In this document: piece after piece, positions 26,659-36,180 of the stretch
Numbering within the stretch: the first letter of the stretch is position 1
Layout of the letters: each line of letters starts with the position of its first letter
Assembly: GCA_947471985.1 (NCBI GenBank)
Contig: CANIZL010000041.1
Span: 1-53,339 of the forward strand
Source of the DNA: Verrucomicrobiota bacterium
Lineage (GTDB): Bacteria > Verrucomicrobiota > Verrucomicrobiia > Limisphaerales > UBA9464
Length of the DNA: 53,339 bases
Direction of reading: 5' to 3'
The notes under the pieces: generated by a model
Told to the model about the DNA's origin: nothing
Database searches by the model: none
Seen by the model: the letters and a program-made list of their open reading frames with translations, nothing else
Translations under genes and position numbers: made by a program

Positions 26659-27624
26659 ATGCCACTGACACATACGCGCGACCTGTTCGCCAAGGCCCTC
26701 AAGGGCAAATACGCCCTCGGCGCTTTCAACGTGAATAACATGGAGCTGCTCCAGGCCATCATCGAGGCCTGCGAGGAGGAAAAGGCTCCGGTTATGCTGC
26801 AGATTTCCCGCGGCGCCCGGGATTACGCCCACCCGGTGTACCTCAAGGGTCTCATCGACTCCGCGGTGAAGCTCTCCACCATCCCGATCGCTGTGCATCT
26901 CGATCACGGCGATACGTTTGAATTGTGCAAGCAATGCATCGACGAGGGATTCACCTCCGTGATGATTGATGCGTCGCACGAGCCCTTCGACAAGAACGTG
27001 GAGATCACCCGCAAGGTGGTCGAATACGCCCACAAGCATAACTGCGTGGTGGAGTCCGAGCTGGGACACTTGGTGGGAGCGCAGTTTGATGACGGCGAAG
27101 AGGGCGGGAACTATTCCGTGGGCGGTCACTACACGCATCCGGAAGAGGCCGTGAAATTTGTGAAGGATTCGGGCTGTGATTCGCTGGCGGTGGCCATCGG
27201 CAACAGCCACGGCGCCTACAAGTTCAAGGGCGAACAGCACTTGGACCTCCAGCGCCTCAAGGACATCAAGAAGGCGTTGATGGATGCCGGACTCGGTGAT
27301 TATCCCCTGGTGCTTCACGGTGCCTCTTCGGTGCCGAAGGATTTGATCCAGAAGATCAACGCCAACGGCGGCGCGATGGGCGAAGACACGGCCGGTGTGC
27401 CGGAGTCGGACATTGAAGTGGCGCGCCGGACGGGCTGCACCAAGGTCAACATCGACACCGATTTGCGGTTGGCGATGACGGCGGCCATCCGCGAGGTGCT
27501 TTTCACGAAGCCCAAGGAATTCGATCCGCGGAAGTATCTGGGCCCGGCGCGGAAGGGTGTGAAGGAACTGGTGCGGCACAAGCTGCGCAATGTGTTGTGC
27601 TGCTCCGGTCACGCTTTTGACTGA
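26659..27624 (+). CDS. fba: class II fructose-bisphosphate aldolase
   Basis: Cleaves fructose 1,6-bisphosphate into two triose phosphates (glycolysis, gluconeogenesis) in the cytoplasm. The zinc-dependent class II signatures are present: VHLDHGDTFELCKQCI (zinc-ligand His and the Asp base), VESELGHLVGAQ, NSHGAYK (His), LHGASSVP (His) and KVNIDTDLR near the end. With the ATG at 26659 it has 321 residues, slightly longer than usual because of an insert around FDDGEEGGNYSVGGHYTH, common in this class. An upstream in-frame start exists but adds unrelated residues. Followed by a strong terminator (27654-27682). It is a single-gene unit. Confidence 0.95.
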   Translation: MPLTHTRDLFAKALKGKYALGAFNVNNMELLQAIIEACEEEKAPVMLQISRGARDYAHPVYLKGLIDSAVKLSTIPIAVHLDHGDTFELCKQCIDEGFTSVMIDASHEPFDKNVEITRKVVEYAHKHNCVVESELGHLVGAQFDDGEEGGNYSVGGHYTHPEEAVKFVKDSGCDSLAVAIGNSHGAYKFKGEQHLDLQRLKDIKKALMDAGLGDYPLVLHGASSVPKDLIQKINANGGAMGEDTAGVPESDIEVARRTGCTKVNIDTDLRLAMTAAIREVLFTKPKEFDPRKYLGPARKGVKELVRHKLRNVLCCSGHAFD

Positions 27625-27653
27625 AAAGGCGAACCTAGGCTAATCAGTTCAGC

Positions 27654-27682
27654 AAAGGGCGGCCTTCGGGCCGCCCTTTTTT
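27654..27682 (+). terminator. strong rho-independent terminator after fba
   Basis: Perfect eight-base-pair GC stem GGGCGGCC (27657-27664), TTCG loop, GGCCGCCC (27669-27676), flanked by AAA/TTT, then T6 (27677-27682). Confidence 0.93.
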
Positions 27683-27738
27683 ACTGCTGGCCCGGGCATT
27701 GGCGGGTGAGTGGGGCGAATGGCGGATTTGGGAGAGAC

Positions 27739-27762
27739 CACCATACAATTTATCACCATACA
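27739..27762. repeat. tandem CACCATACA direct repeat
   Basis: CACCATACA at 27739-27747 and again at 27754-27762, fifteen bases apart, each followed by a TTTA-like step. It lies about 55-80 bases before the Calx-beta gene, so it might be a binding site for a regulator. No function known. Confidence 0.3.
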
Positions 27763-27817
27763 TTTACCCAGTAGTTTCCGGTTGCAACCCGGCTGCTTTT
27801 GTTGAGGTTACGCCCTC

Positions 27818-30733
27818 ATGCACTCGCGTTATTTTCGGGCGGCAGCCCTGATGGGGGGTCTTTTTTTGGGATTGTTTGGCCCGCTTTTGGCCGGACAGCA
27901 CTCGGGGGGAGATTCCCGTACCGGTATTGGGAGCCTGCCGATTGTGCAGAGCCTGAGTCCGTCCGAGTTGGCCGTCATCGTGGCGGCTCCGTCGACGGTT
28001 CAGCCGGCCGCTGAATGGGACGCGGTGTGCACCGTGACCAATCAGGGGACTTCCACGCTGGGAACCATCGGTCTGCAGCTGAGCCGGTTCGCGGGACTGG
28101 AGGTGCTTTCCTCGAGTGTCGGCACGCTGGACGCCGCTTGTTGCACCGATGTGGTGGTCAATGGCGTCGCCGCCCAGCTGGCCCCGGGCGAAAGTGTGGC
28201 AGTAACCGTGCACCTTCGGGCCACCGGCCCCGGGGTCTGGCCGGTCAACGTGCGGGCCTTTGATGATTTGAACGACCCGTCTGAGTCGGGGGACGAACGC
28301 TTTGTTTATGCGGAACCTCCGGGCGGGAATGCGACGGCGCCGAACTTTGCGGTGCCCTTTTCGCACGTCGAATGGTCCAGCGCCCGAAATGAGTGGATTG
28401 CCTGGAGTGGTCGCACCGTCGTGTTTCTGTCCCCGTTTTCGCTGGCGCCCCACGACGCCATCCGGTTTCCGGAGTTCGCGAGTGGCTTTACCCCGGCGGA
28501 AGATGGTCAGCATATCTGGGCCATTCTTCAAGGCGGGGATGTGGGGCGGTTGTCGCTGACGTCGGGGACCTTCGATTTGCGCTTCCCGGTACCGCTTTCC
28601 TTGGCGGATGGGCACGGAGTCATCGTGACGGCGCCTTTCCAGCCGGACGTAATTATGGCGTTCGGGCCGGATGCCGAGGGGCAGCCGACGGCCATCCACT
28701 ACAAGAACGGCGTGGCCAGCGGGTTGAGCTATACGAATGGATTGGCGGCAGTGGGTGCGCCGTATCGGGGAACCTCCTCGTTCAATCGCTACTACATCGC
28801 TTTGGGAACCCAATTGCGGGAATTGCAGGTGACGCCTGCGGGGCTGGAAGAAACTCAGAATCTGGACGCGCTGGGTAAAGAGGGCACGCGACTGGGCTTT
28901 TCGGCTGGTCTGCTCTTTCACTCACCCGACGCAGCGTTGGATGTGGAGACGTTGGCGGTTCTGCCAACCGGCGCGTTGACCGACCTGTTCGTATTTGGCC
29001 TTGGCTATGGCGCGGCACCGGTGGGGCCGAACTTTGAGATCCGCTCCTACGACAGCTACCGGCGGGCGGTCACCTGGAAGGCGATGCTCGTGACTTCGGA
29101 ACCGCCGCAATTGGTATCCGGTGGATTTTTGGGCGCCTTGGTCCAGGGCTTGCATGGGGGCATCTTCCTCGCACCGCCGAATCCCGGGGTGGATGTCCGC
29201 ATCGGGGCCGGATTGGCCGTGCCCAACCAACCGGTGGGTACCGTGGTGTCGGCGCAGGTGAACCTGGCGAAGTACGGCGCGTGGAGTGCTACGAATACGC
29301 GACTGATCGCCGAGTACACCGACGGCTTGGGTGCGGTGAGTCCGGCGAGCTCCACCAACAACTGGGTGCTTCCGCTGGGTGTCATTGAGTCCACGGCGGT
29401 GGTGCAGGTTTCCTTCGTTATCAACGGATTCGGGCCGCAATCGGTCACCCTGCGGGTGGAATCGGATTTTTCGGACCCGGACTTGTCGAACAACTCGGTG
29501 GTCCTGACGTGGAACCCGGACGTCATCAACGCCCTGGTGTTGGATGACGTCTCGGTGGCCGATGATGGGCAGCCGCTGAAGCTGCATCTGAGCGGGCCCG
29601 CCGCGACGGATATGGATTTTACCCTTCACCTCGATTTGCTGACGGCCTCCCTGGATGACGTCACGGGAACCAACTTCACGGTCCATTTCCCCCAGGGCAC
29701 GTCGACGGCGGAGGTGCCCATCGTGGTGGCGGATACTGCGGTGGAAGGAGCCGAACAATTCCGTCTGGTATGGGATTCGGGGGCACTGGCGTCGACCCAT
29801 CCGTTTGCCTTGGTTACGATCACCAATGATGACCGGGTGGAAGTTCTGACGGCTAATGTGGCGACAATCGAGGGCAACGCAGGAACACACACGGTTTCGG
29901 TGCCCGTGATTCTTTCGGCGGCCGCCGAAGTTGAACTGCACGTCGGTTATGTGACGACCGCCCGCACGGCGTCGGCCGGGCTGGATTTTGTAGCGGCCAG
30001 CGGAACTCTGGTCTTCGCGGCGGGGCAGCGGACCAATCAGATCGAAGTGCAGGTGATCGGGGATACGGTCCTCGAAGGTGACGAGAACTTTGAACTCACC
30101 TTGTCGCTGCCTCCGGAAATCACGCCTCTGGTGGAGATGCCTCTGGTGACGGTGCGGAATGATGACCCGGCGCATTTGTTCGTGGAAAACCTGAGCATTC
30201 CCGAAGGGAATTCCGGGACCAACACCGTCCTGTTGCCCGTGATTCTAGAAGCAACCGCGACCGGCCACCTGGAGGTTTCTTACAGTTTGGTGGGCGGGAC
30301 GGCGACGGCGGGCCTTGATTTTGTGGCGGCGAACGGGGTGCTGTTTTTTGAAGCCGGCCAGCGCACAAATTATATCGCGATCAGCGTTATTGGCGATGTC
30401 GCGGTCGAAGGCAACGAACAGTTGACCGTGGCCCTGGTAGCGCCGCCGGGTATTGCCCTTCCAGCGCTGGCGCCGGTGATCACCCTGGTTGACGACGATC
30501 AGGAGACGGTGATCACGCCGGTGGTCCTGCGGGCGGGCCGGAATGACTCGGGCGTGCCGGTCTTCGAGTTCGACACCGTTTCCGGGCGTAGCTACACGGT
30601 GGAGAGACGGGCCAATCTGTCGACCGGTGACTGGGTGGTTCAGGGTTCGGTTCGGGCGGGAACGGGTTCGCCTATAGTGATTGAAACTGGCGCTTTGTCG
30701 GCGGAAGGTTACTGGCGCGTTCGGGTTCAGTGA
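27818..30733 (+). CDS. secreted Calx-beta repeat protein
   Basis: A 971-residue surface or secreted protein. A signal peptide (MHSRYFRAAALMGGLFLGLFGPLLAG) is followed by a CARDB/DUF11-like domain (about 40-160) and a propeller-like middle region, then three Calx-beta-type modules (from about 570), two of them near-copies that share TATAGLDFVAA/GTLVFAAGQRTN and IGDTVLEGDENFELTL. The end has a verrucomicrobial C-terminal module (RSYTVERRANLSTGDW). Calx-beta domains bind calcium and are typical of adhesion proteins. Neither an LPXTG nor a PEP-CTERM sorting tail is visible. GAGGT lies ten bases before the ATG, a rare ribosome binding site in this window. Function: probably adhesion or extracellular binding. 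Confidence 0.82.
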   Translation: MHSRYFRAAALMGGLFLGLFGPLLAGQHSGGDSRTGIGSLPIVQSLSPSELAVIVAAPSTVQPAAEWDAVCTVTNQGTSTLGTIGLQLSRFAGLEVLSSSVGTLDAACCTDVVVNGVAAQLAPGESVAVTVHLRATGPGVWPVNVRAFDDLNDPSESGDERFVYAEPPGGNATAPNFAVPFSHVEWSSARNEWIAWSGRTVVFLSPFSLAPHDAIRFPEFASGFTPAEDGQHIWAILQGGDVGRLSLTSGTFDLRFPVPLSLADGHGVIVTAPFQPDVIMAFGPDAEGQPTAIHYKNGVASGLSYTNGLAAVGAPYRGTSSFNRYYIALGTQLRELQVTPAGLEETQNLDALGKEGTRLGFSAGLLFHSPDAALDVETLAVLPTGALTDLFVFGLGYGAAPVGPNFEIRSYDSYRRAVTWKAMLVTSEPPQLVSGGFLGALVQGLHGGIFLAPPNPGVDVRIGAGLAVPNQPVGTVVSAQVNLAKYGAWSATNTRLIAEYTDGLGAVSPASSTNNWVLPLGVIESTAVVQVSFVINGFGPQSVTLRVESDFSDPDLSNNSVVLTWNPDVINALVLDDVSVADDGQPLKLHLSGPAATDMDFTLHLDLLTASLDDVTGTNFTVHFPQGTSTAEVPIVVADTAVEGAEQFRLVWDSGALASTHPFALVTITNDDRVEVLTANVATIEGNAGTHTVSVPVILSAAAEVELHVGYVTTARTASAGLDFVAASGTLVFAAGQRTNQIEVQVIGDTVLEGDENFELTLSLPPEITPLVEMPLVTVRNDDPAHLFVENLSIPEGNSGTNTVLLPVILEATATGHLEVSYSLVGGTATAGLDFVAANGVLFFEAGQRTNYIAISVIGDVAVEGNEQLTVALVAPPGIALPALAPVITLVDDDQETVITPVVLRAGRNDSGVPVFEFDTVSGRSYTVERRANLSTGDWVVQGSVRAGTGSPIVIETGALSAEGYWRVRVQ

Positions 30734-30845
30734 ACCGAGGGACGGATATGACTCGGGGCTGGTTTGAACTTCCGAGTCGGGACTCGATCGGCGCGCGCTC
30801 CAGCGTCGACCGGGTCCATGGCTGAGCCCAGCCTGGTCGTCACTC

Positions 30846-31316
30846 ATGCCACTTGTTCGTATCCTGGTTGATGGGTTTAGCCTGTTGCATCGCTGGCCGG
30901 CGGTGTGTGCGGGGCGGCCGCCGCATTCGGCGGCGGCCCGGGAAGCTCTGATCACCAAACTAACCCACTACCGCGATGCGGTGGGCACGCCCCTGACCAT
31001 TTTTTTTGACGGTCAGGGGGCCCCCGTCGGCACCCCACGGGCGGCGAGTTCGCGTCAGGTGGAGGTGATTTACAGTCCCGCAGGCAAGACGGCGGATGAT
31101 CTCATTGAGCGCGTGGCGTATCGGTTGAAGGACTACGGCCATGCGCTGGTCGTGACCGACGATCATGCGGAGCGGGACACGGTCATGGCGTTCGGCGCGT
31201 GGTTTGCGAGTTGCGCGAACTTCATTGCGCAGGTGGAGGCGGAGTTGGGCGACCTTGCCGTGGATGTGAAGGCGCACAACCGGAGGGAACGCGAACACTT
31301 CCGTCGCGGGCGTTGA
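30846..31316 (+). CDS. NYN-domain (YacP-like) ribonuclease
   Basis: A 156-residue cytoplasmic protein with the PIN-like NYN fold. The acidic residues are in place: D9 (RILVDGFSLL), D56 and DD near 81 (KTADDLIERV), and DD near 103 (VVTDDHAERD). Relatives of YacP (Rae1) cut mRNA on the ribosome. It stands between a Calx-beta protein and a kinase, with an inverted repeat (31333-31366) after its stop. Length matches the family. The RNA target is unknown. Confidence 0.82.
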   Translation: MPLVRILVDGFSLLHRWPAVCAGRPPHSAAAREALITKLTHYRDAVGTPLTIFFDGQGAPVGTPRAASSRQVEVIYSPAGKTADDLIERVAYRLKDYGHALVVTDDHAERDTVMAFGAWFASCANFIAQVEAELGDLAVDVKAHNRREREHFRRGR

Positions 31317-31332
31317 GCCTTTACGTCGATCC

Positions 31333-31366
31333 AACCGGATCCCCTCTTGGGCCCATTCATCCGGTT
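31333..31366. repeat. inverted repeat AACCGGAT/ATCCGGTT
   Basis: AACCGGAT (31333-31340) and its exact reverse complement ATCCGGTT (31359-31366) with an 18-base loop, between the NYN and kinase genes. No T-run follows, so it is not a standard terminator. It might be an operator or an mRNA hairpin. Confidence 0.35.
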
Positions 31367-31416
31367 CCGGCCTTGTCGATTGGCCGTTCACCAGTAGGTT
31401 TGGCTGCTTTTACAAC

Positions 31417-32445
31417 ATGTCAGCCGAACGTAAGTCCATGAAGATGGTTTCCTGCCCGCACTGCCAGGCGCGGGTATTTTTGCCGGGGGATCTGGCGCCA
31501 CTGCAGGAGGTGCCGTGTACGAAATGTCAGCGGTCCGTGATGATGCCGGCGACGTTGCGCCAATTCGAATTGCGATCCGTCATTGCGTCGGGCGGGATGG
31601 GGACCGTGTTTCGGGCCTGGGACACGATGTTATCGCGGGAAGTGGCGGTGAAATTGATGAAGCATGAATTCGCGCAGGATCCGGCGGCGGTGGAGAATTT
31701 TGCGATCGAGGCCCGGGCTTGCGCACAGTTGAACCACACCAACATCATTCACATCTACACCTTCGATGAGCATGATCAGGATCGGTATCTGGTGATGGAA
31801 CTGGCCGATTCCGGCTGTCTGGATTCCTGGATTGAAAAGCAGGGAAGAGTGACGGAACTGGATGTGCTGGATATCGGCATCAAGCTGGCAGGTGCTTTGC
31901 AGACCGCGTTGAAACACGGTTTGCTGCACTTGGATATCAAACCTGGAAATATCCTCTTCAATTCCGACGGAGAGCCCAAGCTGGTGGATTTTGGGCTGTC
32001 GCGAAAAGCCGATGCCGACACCGATCTTTACGCGCCCATATTCGGGACGCCCTATTATATCGCTCCCGAACGTGTGCGCCGGGAAGGCGACACCTTCAAG
32101 GCCGACCTCTATTCCCTGGCGGGAACCCTGTACCACGCGTTGACGGGGCACGTTCCCTTTGAAGCGCCGACGGTGGAGGAGGTGGTGGCGGCCCAGATCT
32201 CCACGCCCTTGCGGCCGGCGCATGAGGTGCTGCCGGGAGTCAGTGCCGATACGAGTGAAGCCTTCAGCCGGGCGATGGCCAAGGATCCCGCCCAGCGCCA
32301 TGCCAGTTATGACGAATTCATCCTGGCCCTCACCGCGGCCCGGTCACAGCTCCTGATCCGGCAGTTTGCGCCGCAGGCATCCGTGAACACCTCGACGGGC
32401 GAAGTCGTGTCGGACGGAGGCAAGAAGAGTTGGTGGCGCCGGTAG
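31417..32445 (+). CDS. Ser/Thr protein kinase with N-terminal zinc ribbon
   Basis: A 342-residue soluble kinase. The first 40 residues carry a CxxC...CxxC zinc ribbon (C13, C16, C34, C37). Then comes a Hanks-type kinase domain: glycine loop ASGGMGTVFRAWD, catalytic Lys in REVAVKLMK, HLDIKPGNILFN in place of HRD with the same catalytic Asp, VDFGLSRK (DFG), and GTPYYIAPERVR (activation segment, APE). No transmembrane segment or PASTA domain, so it acts in the cytoplasm. Starts at residues 8 or 10 are also possible. The TPR gene follows about 60 bases later and may be its partner. The target is unknown. Confidence 0.9.
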   Translation: MSAERKSMKMVSCPHCQARVFLPGDLAPLQEVPCTKCQRSVMMPATLRQFELRSVIASGGMGTVFRAWDTMLSREVAVKLMKHEFAQDPAAVENFAIEARACAQLNHTNIIHIYTFDEHDQDRYLVMELADSGCLDSWIEKQGRVTELDVLDIGIKLAGALQTALKHGLLHLDIKPGNILFNSDGEPKLVDFGLSRKADADTDLYAPIFGTPYYIAPERVRREGDTFKADLYSLAGTLYHALTGHVPFEAPTVEEVVAAQISTPLRPAHEVLPGVSADTSEAFSRAMAKDPAQRHASYDEFILALTAARSQLLIRQFAPQASVNTSTGEVVSDGGKKSWWRR

Positions 32446-32502
32446 GGATCGCCTTTTGCGGCTGAACCTTTCCTTCGGACGCGCACCTGCCAGAATCGTG
32501 CC

Positions 32503-33024
32503 GTGGACGCCAGTGTGACAGCCTTAAAAGATCCGTCGGTGCAACTGCGCCTGCGGGCGGTGGCTGGGTGGATGGAACTGGGTCTGCCCGCGGAAGGTTT
32601 GGGGGAATTGGCGGATCTGCCGGCCGTCCTACGGGAGCACCCGGAGATTCTCAAGGTACGCTTCAGCATCCTGCGGCCCCTGCGGCGATTCTCGGAGGCG
32701 CTGGATACGGCCGAGCAGATTACCCATCAGGCCCCGGGTGACAAATGGGGCTGGCTGTACCGGTCCCATGCGCTGCACTGGCTCGGCCGTTCGGGTGAAG
32801 CCTACTCCCAATTGCAGCCGCTGCGGGAGAAGTTCCCGCACGCTTTTGAAGTGCCCTATGACCTCGCCTGCTATTGCGCCCAGACCGGCCGGGTCGATGA
32901 GGCCCGGACCCTGATCCAGGAATGTCTGATCCTGAGCGGGCCCAAGCGGACCGAGGTGCGCGCCATGGCACTTCAGGATCCGGATTTGCGTCCCCTGTGG
33001 CTCGAATTGGGCGCGGAGGCCTGA
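32503..33024 (+). CDS. TPR-repeat protein
   Basis: A 173-residue soluble protein with TPR-like helix pairs: LDTAEQITHQAPGDKWGWLYR, ALHWLGRSGEAYSQL and LACYCAQTGRVDEARTL. Start is GTG at 32503; no in-frame ATG fits. It follows the kinase gene by 57 bases, so the two probably share a transcript and the TPR protein may scaffold the kinase. No signal peptide. The exact role is not visible. Confidence 0.7.
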   Translation: MDASVTALKDPSVQLRLRAVAGWMELGLPAEGLGELADLPAVLREHPEILKVRFSILRPLRRFSEALDTAEQITHQAPGDKWGWLYRSHALHWLGRSGEAYSQLQPLREKFPHAFEVPYDLACYCAQTGRVDEARTLIQECLILSGPKRTEVRAMALQDPDLRPLWLELGAEA

Positions 33025-33060
33025 GCCGTTACATCTGCCGTCCCGGTCCAAGGTAATTTC

Positions 33061-36000
33061 ATGCAATTCTGTCCTGTTCGATCCTTTCGGTGGCGATCGC
33101 TTCAGTGCGCTCCGATGGCGCTGTGGTTGGGCGCTTCGCTGGGTGTCGATGGCGCGGTGGCCCCGCCTTTCGATGCCAGCCAGTTCGTCCTCGATCCCCA
33201 GGTCGTCATGACCCGATGGGCGGCGGAACCCGATGTGGTCGACCCCGTGGCGCTGTGTTTCGATGAGGCGGGCCGGGCCTATGTCGCGGAGTGCCGTGAT
33301 TATCCGAAGGGTGCCGGACCGGGGGGGGCGGTGAATTCCACGATCCGATTGCTGGAGGATACGGATGGCGATGGCCTGCCGGATCGCTCGACGTTGTTTG
33401 CTGACAAGCTCAGCTACGTCACCAGCGTCACACCTTGGCGGGGGGGGCTCCTGGTGGCGGCCGCGCCGGAGCTTCTCTTCCTCAAGGACACCGACAATGA
33501 TGGGAAAGCCGATGTTCGGGAGGTGGTGCTCAAGGGGTTTCATCTGGGGGTGAGTGACTCGCTGGTCAATGGACTGCGGTTTCATCTCGATGGGCGCATT
33601 TATGGTGCCAACGGGGGCAATAACGGAGTGGTGTCGTCACCCCGCTGGCGTGGGGAGGATCTGGAGCGGGGTCCGGTGGATCTGCGCGGCCATGATTTTG
33701 CCTTTCAGCCGGACACGGGGACTTTCGAACTGACCACCCGTTCCAGCGGGGGCTTTGGTTTGGTGTTTGACGATTACGGTCGTGCGTTCACGACCTATAA
33801 CATCAATCACATCCAGCACTGTTATCTGCCGCGGCGCTATGCGGAACGTTATCCCGCTCTGCCGGTGGAGGGGCTTACAGTGAGCATTTCCGATCATGAG
33901 GAAATGAGCCGGATTTTTCCGATCAGTGAAGCCCGCACGCGGCCGAACCATCCGGAACAAGCGGGTCATTTCAGTGCGGCGGGGGGGATGGGATATGTGG
34001 GTTCCGGGAAATGGCCGGCGGCCTTCTATGGGTCGGTATTCGTCTGTGATGTGGTGGGCAATCTGGTGCATCGGGACACCATTCATGAAACCGGACTGGG
34101 ATTTCAGGCGTCCCGCGGCACGAATGAACTGGACCGGGAATTTCTCGCGTCCCGCGATCCGGATTTTCGCCCGGTCGGTCTGGAAACGGGGCCGGACGGC
34201 GCACTGTATCTGCTCGCGATGCAACGGACGGTCATTGAGCATCCGGACTACATCCCGGAGGCGATGCGTTCGCGGCAGGATGCGCGGGCGGGATCGGATC
34301 GGGGACGCATTTATCGACTGACGCTGACGGGTGGGATGCCGTGGACGAAGGTGGATCTGCGGTCGTGGAAGAATGTGGATCTGGTGCCGCTGCTGGCGCA
34401 TGAGGATCAATGGTGGCGGTGTACCGCGCAGCGCCTGCTTCTGGAGCGGCGTGCGATGGATGCCGTGGTGGCCCTGCGCCTCCTGACGCGGGATCCGCGC
34501 CCGCTGGCGCGACTGCATGCTCTTTGGACGCTGCGGGGATTGGGCGTGCTCAACAGCGGGGAAATGCTGAATGCCCTGCAGGACGGTCATCCCGGCGTCC
34601 GGGAAAATGCCCTGCTCCTGGCGGAGCCGGTGTTGGCGACCACTCCCAGCCTGGTGCCCGCGGTGCTGTTAATGCTGTCGGATCCATGGCCCCGGGTTCG
34701 TTACCAGGCCATCCTGACCGCCGGAGTGGGTACGGGGGAACGGGCCATTGGTCCGCTTGGGCTGGTGCTGCGGTATCAAGGCGGGGACCCCCGGGTGCGA
34801 ACCGCGGTGCTGGCGTCTGTCGCACCTTCCGATTTGGGTACGGTCCTCAACGCGTTGTTGCGGGATCGGGGTGCGGCCATGACCCAGGCGGGGGCACTGA
34901 TCGAAGTTTATCGGGATGTCAGCACGCTCATCGGTGCCCGGGCGGAGGCCCGGCCGGTGGATTTTGAAAATGTGCTGAAACGCCTGAGCCTGGGCGTGGG
35001 CGAGACGGTGCGATCGACGATTCTGGAGGGACTTCTGGCCGGGTTGGAGCGGAGCGGTGGCCAGCCGCGACCGTCGCCGGCCGGGAGTGCGGCCTTGCTG
35101 GCGCTGGCCAGCCGCGCGCCGGAATCCCGGCTGCCCTTGCTCTGGCGGTTGAGTCGTCTGGCGGGCCTGCCCGACGCACCCGCACTGCTGGCAGCACTGC
35201 CGGCGGCGCGGACTGGAGCCACCAATTCCGAAGTTCCACTGGCGCTGCGGCTCAGTCATGCGGCGTTGCTGGGCTTTGACCCCGAACCGACGGGCCGGCG
35301 GGCGCTGTTGTCGTGTCTGTCCGGAACCGAACCGTCCGAGCTGCAAGCCGCTGCGCTGGTGGAATTGCAGCGCACCCCGGTGGATTCCCTCGGAGTGGAG
35401 CTCATGGGCCGGTGGCGTTCGTTGGCCCCGACGGTCCGCACATCGGTCCTGCGTCTCTTGCTGAGTCGCCGGGCATGGCATGCGGCCCTCGTCCAGGCGT
35501 TGGAGTCCGGTGGGGTGACGCTGGGGGAATTAAGTCTGGATCTGGAGCAACGTCGTCGCCTGCTGAATGACGGCCCTGCGGAGCTTCGCGAGCGCGTCAG
35601 AAAATTGGTGGGCGATGGAGAATACGCGAATCGCTCAAAGGTCGTGAGCGAATGGCTGGCCCGCCTGCCGGCCACCGGGGATGCCGCCCGGGGGCGGACG
35701 ATCTTCACCGCCGACTGCGCCAAATGCCATCGGGCTGCGGGCGCCGGACATAATGTGGGTCCGGATCTCAACGCGGTGGTTCACCGCAGTGTGGAGGATC
35801 TCCTGGCGAATATTTTGGATCCGAACATGGCGGTGAATCCTGGATTCGTTGCGTATGTGGCGGAGACCCTCGATGGGGAAACCCAGACCGGATTGCTGCT
35901 CTCGCAGGATTCGGCCACGGTCACGCTGGTTCAGGCCGACGAACACCTGGTCAGCCTGCCCCGCAAGCGGCTGGCGAAACTGGAGAGCTCGGGCCGTTCC

Positions 36001-36081
36001 CTCATGCCCGAGGGGTTGGAGCAGGGCAAGACGCCACAGGACTTGCGGGATCTGATTGCCTTTCTGCAGACGCGGCGTTGA
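33061..36081 (+). CDS. PVC-type dehydrogenase with HEAT-like repeats and cytochrome c domain
   Basis: A 1006-residue exported protein. After a signal peptide (about 1-33) it has a beta-propeller with acidic loops DTDGDGLPD and DTDNDGKAD. A helical HEAT-like repeat region follows (about 450-860), then a c-type cytochrome domain with C886-x-x-C889-H890 (DCAKCH) and an axial Met candidate near LDPNMAVNPG. Domain order is that of the 'putative membrane-bound dehydrogenase' proteins abundant in Planctomycetota and Verrucomicrobiota. AAGG seven bases before the ATG is a real-looking ribosome binding site. Compared with its relative at 12169-14592, it keeps the cytochrome domain and lacks the SGNH domain. 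It probably oxidises a sugar or alcohol in the periplasm. Confidence 0.9.
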   Translation: MQFCPVRSFRWRSLQCAPMALWLGASLGVDGAVAPPFDASQFVLDPQVVMTRWAAEPDVVDPVALCFDEAGRAYVAECRDYPKGAGPGGAVNSTIRLLEDTDGDGLPDRSTLFADKLSYVTSVTPWRGGLLVAAAPELLFLKDTDNDGKADVREVVLKGFHLGVSDSLVNGLRFHLDGRIYGANGGNNGVVSSPRWRGEDLERGPVDLRGHDFAFQPDTGTFELTTRSSGGFGLVFDDYGRAFTTYNINHIQHCYLPRRYAERYPALPVEGLTVSISDHEEMSRIFPISEARTRPNHPEQAGHFSAAGGMGYVGSGKWPAAFYGSVFVCDVVGNLVHRDTIHETGLGFQASRGTNELDREFLASRDPDFRPVGLETGPDGALYLLAMQRTVIEHPDYIPEAMRSRQDARAGSDRGRIYRLTLTGGMPWTKVDLRSWKNVDLVPLLAHEDQWWRCTAQRLLLERRAMDAVVALRLLTRDPRPLARLHALWTLRGLGVLNSGEMLNALQDGHPGVRENALLLAEPVLATTPSLVPAVLLMLSDPWPRVRYQAILTAGVGTGERAIGPLGLVLRYQGGDPRVRTAVLASVAPSDLGTVLNALLRDRGAAMTQAGALIEVYRDVSTLIGARAEARPVDFENVLKRLSLGVGETVRSTILEGLLAGLERSGGQPRPSPAGSAALLALASRAPESRLPLLWRLSRLAGLPDAPALLAALPAARTGATNSEVPLALRLSHAALLGFDPEPTGRRALLSCLSGTEPSELQAAALVELQRTPVDSLGVELMGRWRSLAPTVRTSVLRLLLSRRAWHAALVQALESGGVTLGELSLDLEQRRRLLNDGPAELRERVRKLVGDGEYANRSKVVSEWLARLPATGDAARGRTIFTADCAKCHRAAGAGHNVGPDLNAVVHRSVEDLLANILDPNMAVNPGFVAYVAETLDGETQTGLLLSQDSATVTLVQADEHLVSLPRKRLAKLESSGRSLMPEGLEQGKTPQDLRDLIAFLQTRR

Positions 36082-36180
36082 TGGCTGAGCCCCGCCACGG
36101 GTCGGGATGGGCGGTCGGCGAATGTGCTCGGCGGTTCATCCTCAATTGCCTGACGCCGGTGGCCTCCGTAGCGTTGGGGC

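Noticed and set aside
30750-30778. GACTCGG/CCGAGTC hairpin after the Calx-beta gene
   Set aside because: Perfect seven-base stem, but no T-run follows and the loop is 15 bases; could be chance in GC-rich DNA.
34410-34967. Short overlapping frames inside the 1006-residue dehydrogenase gene
   Set aside because: Simple frame shadows of a gene whose protein has all expected domains.
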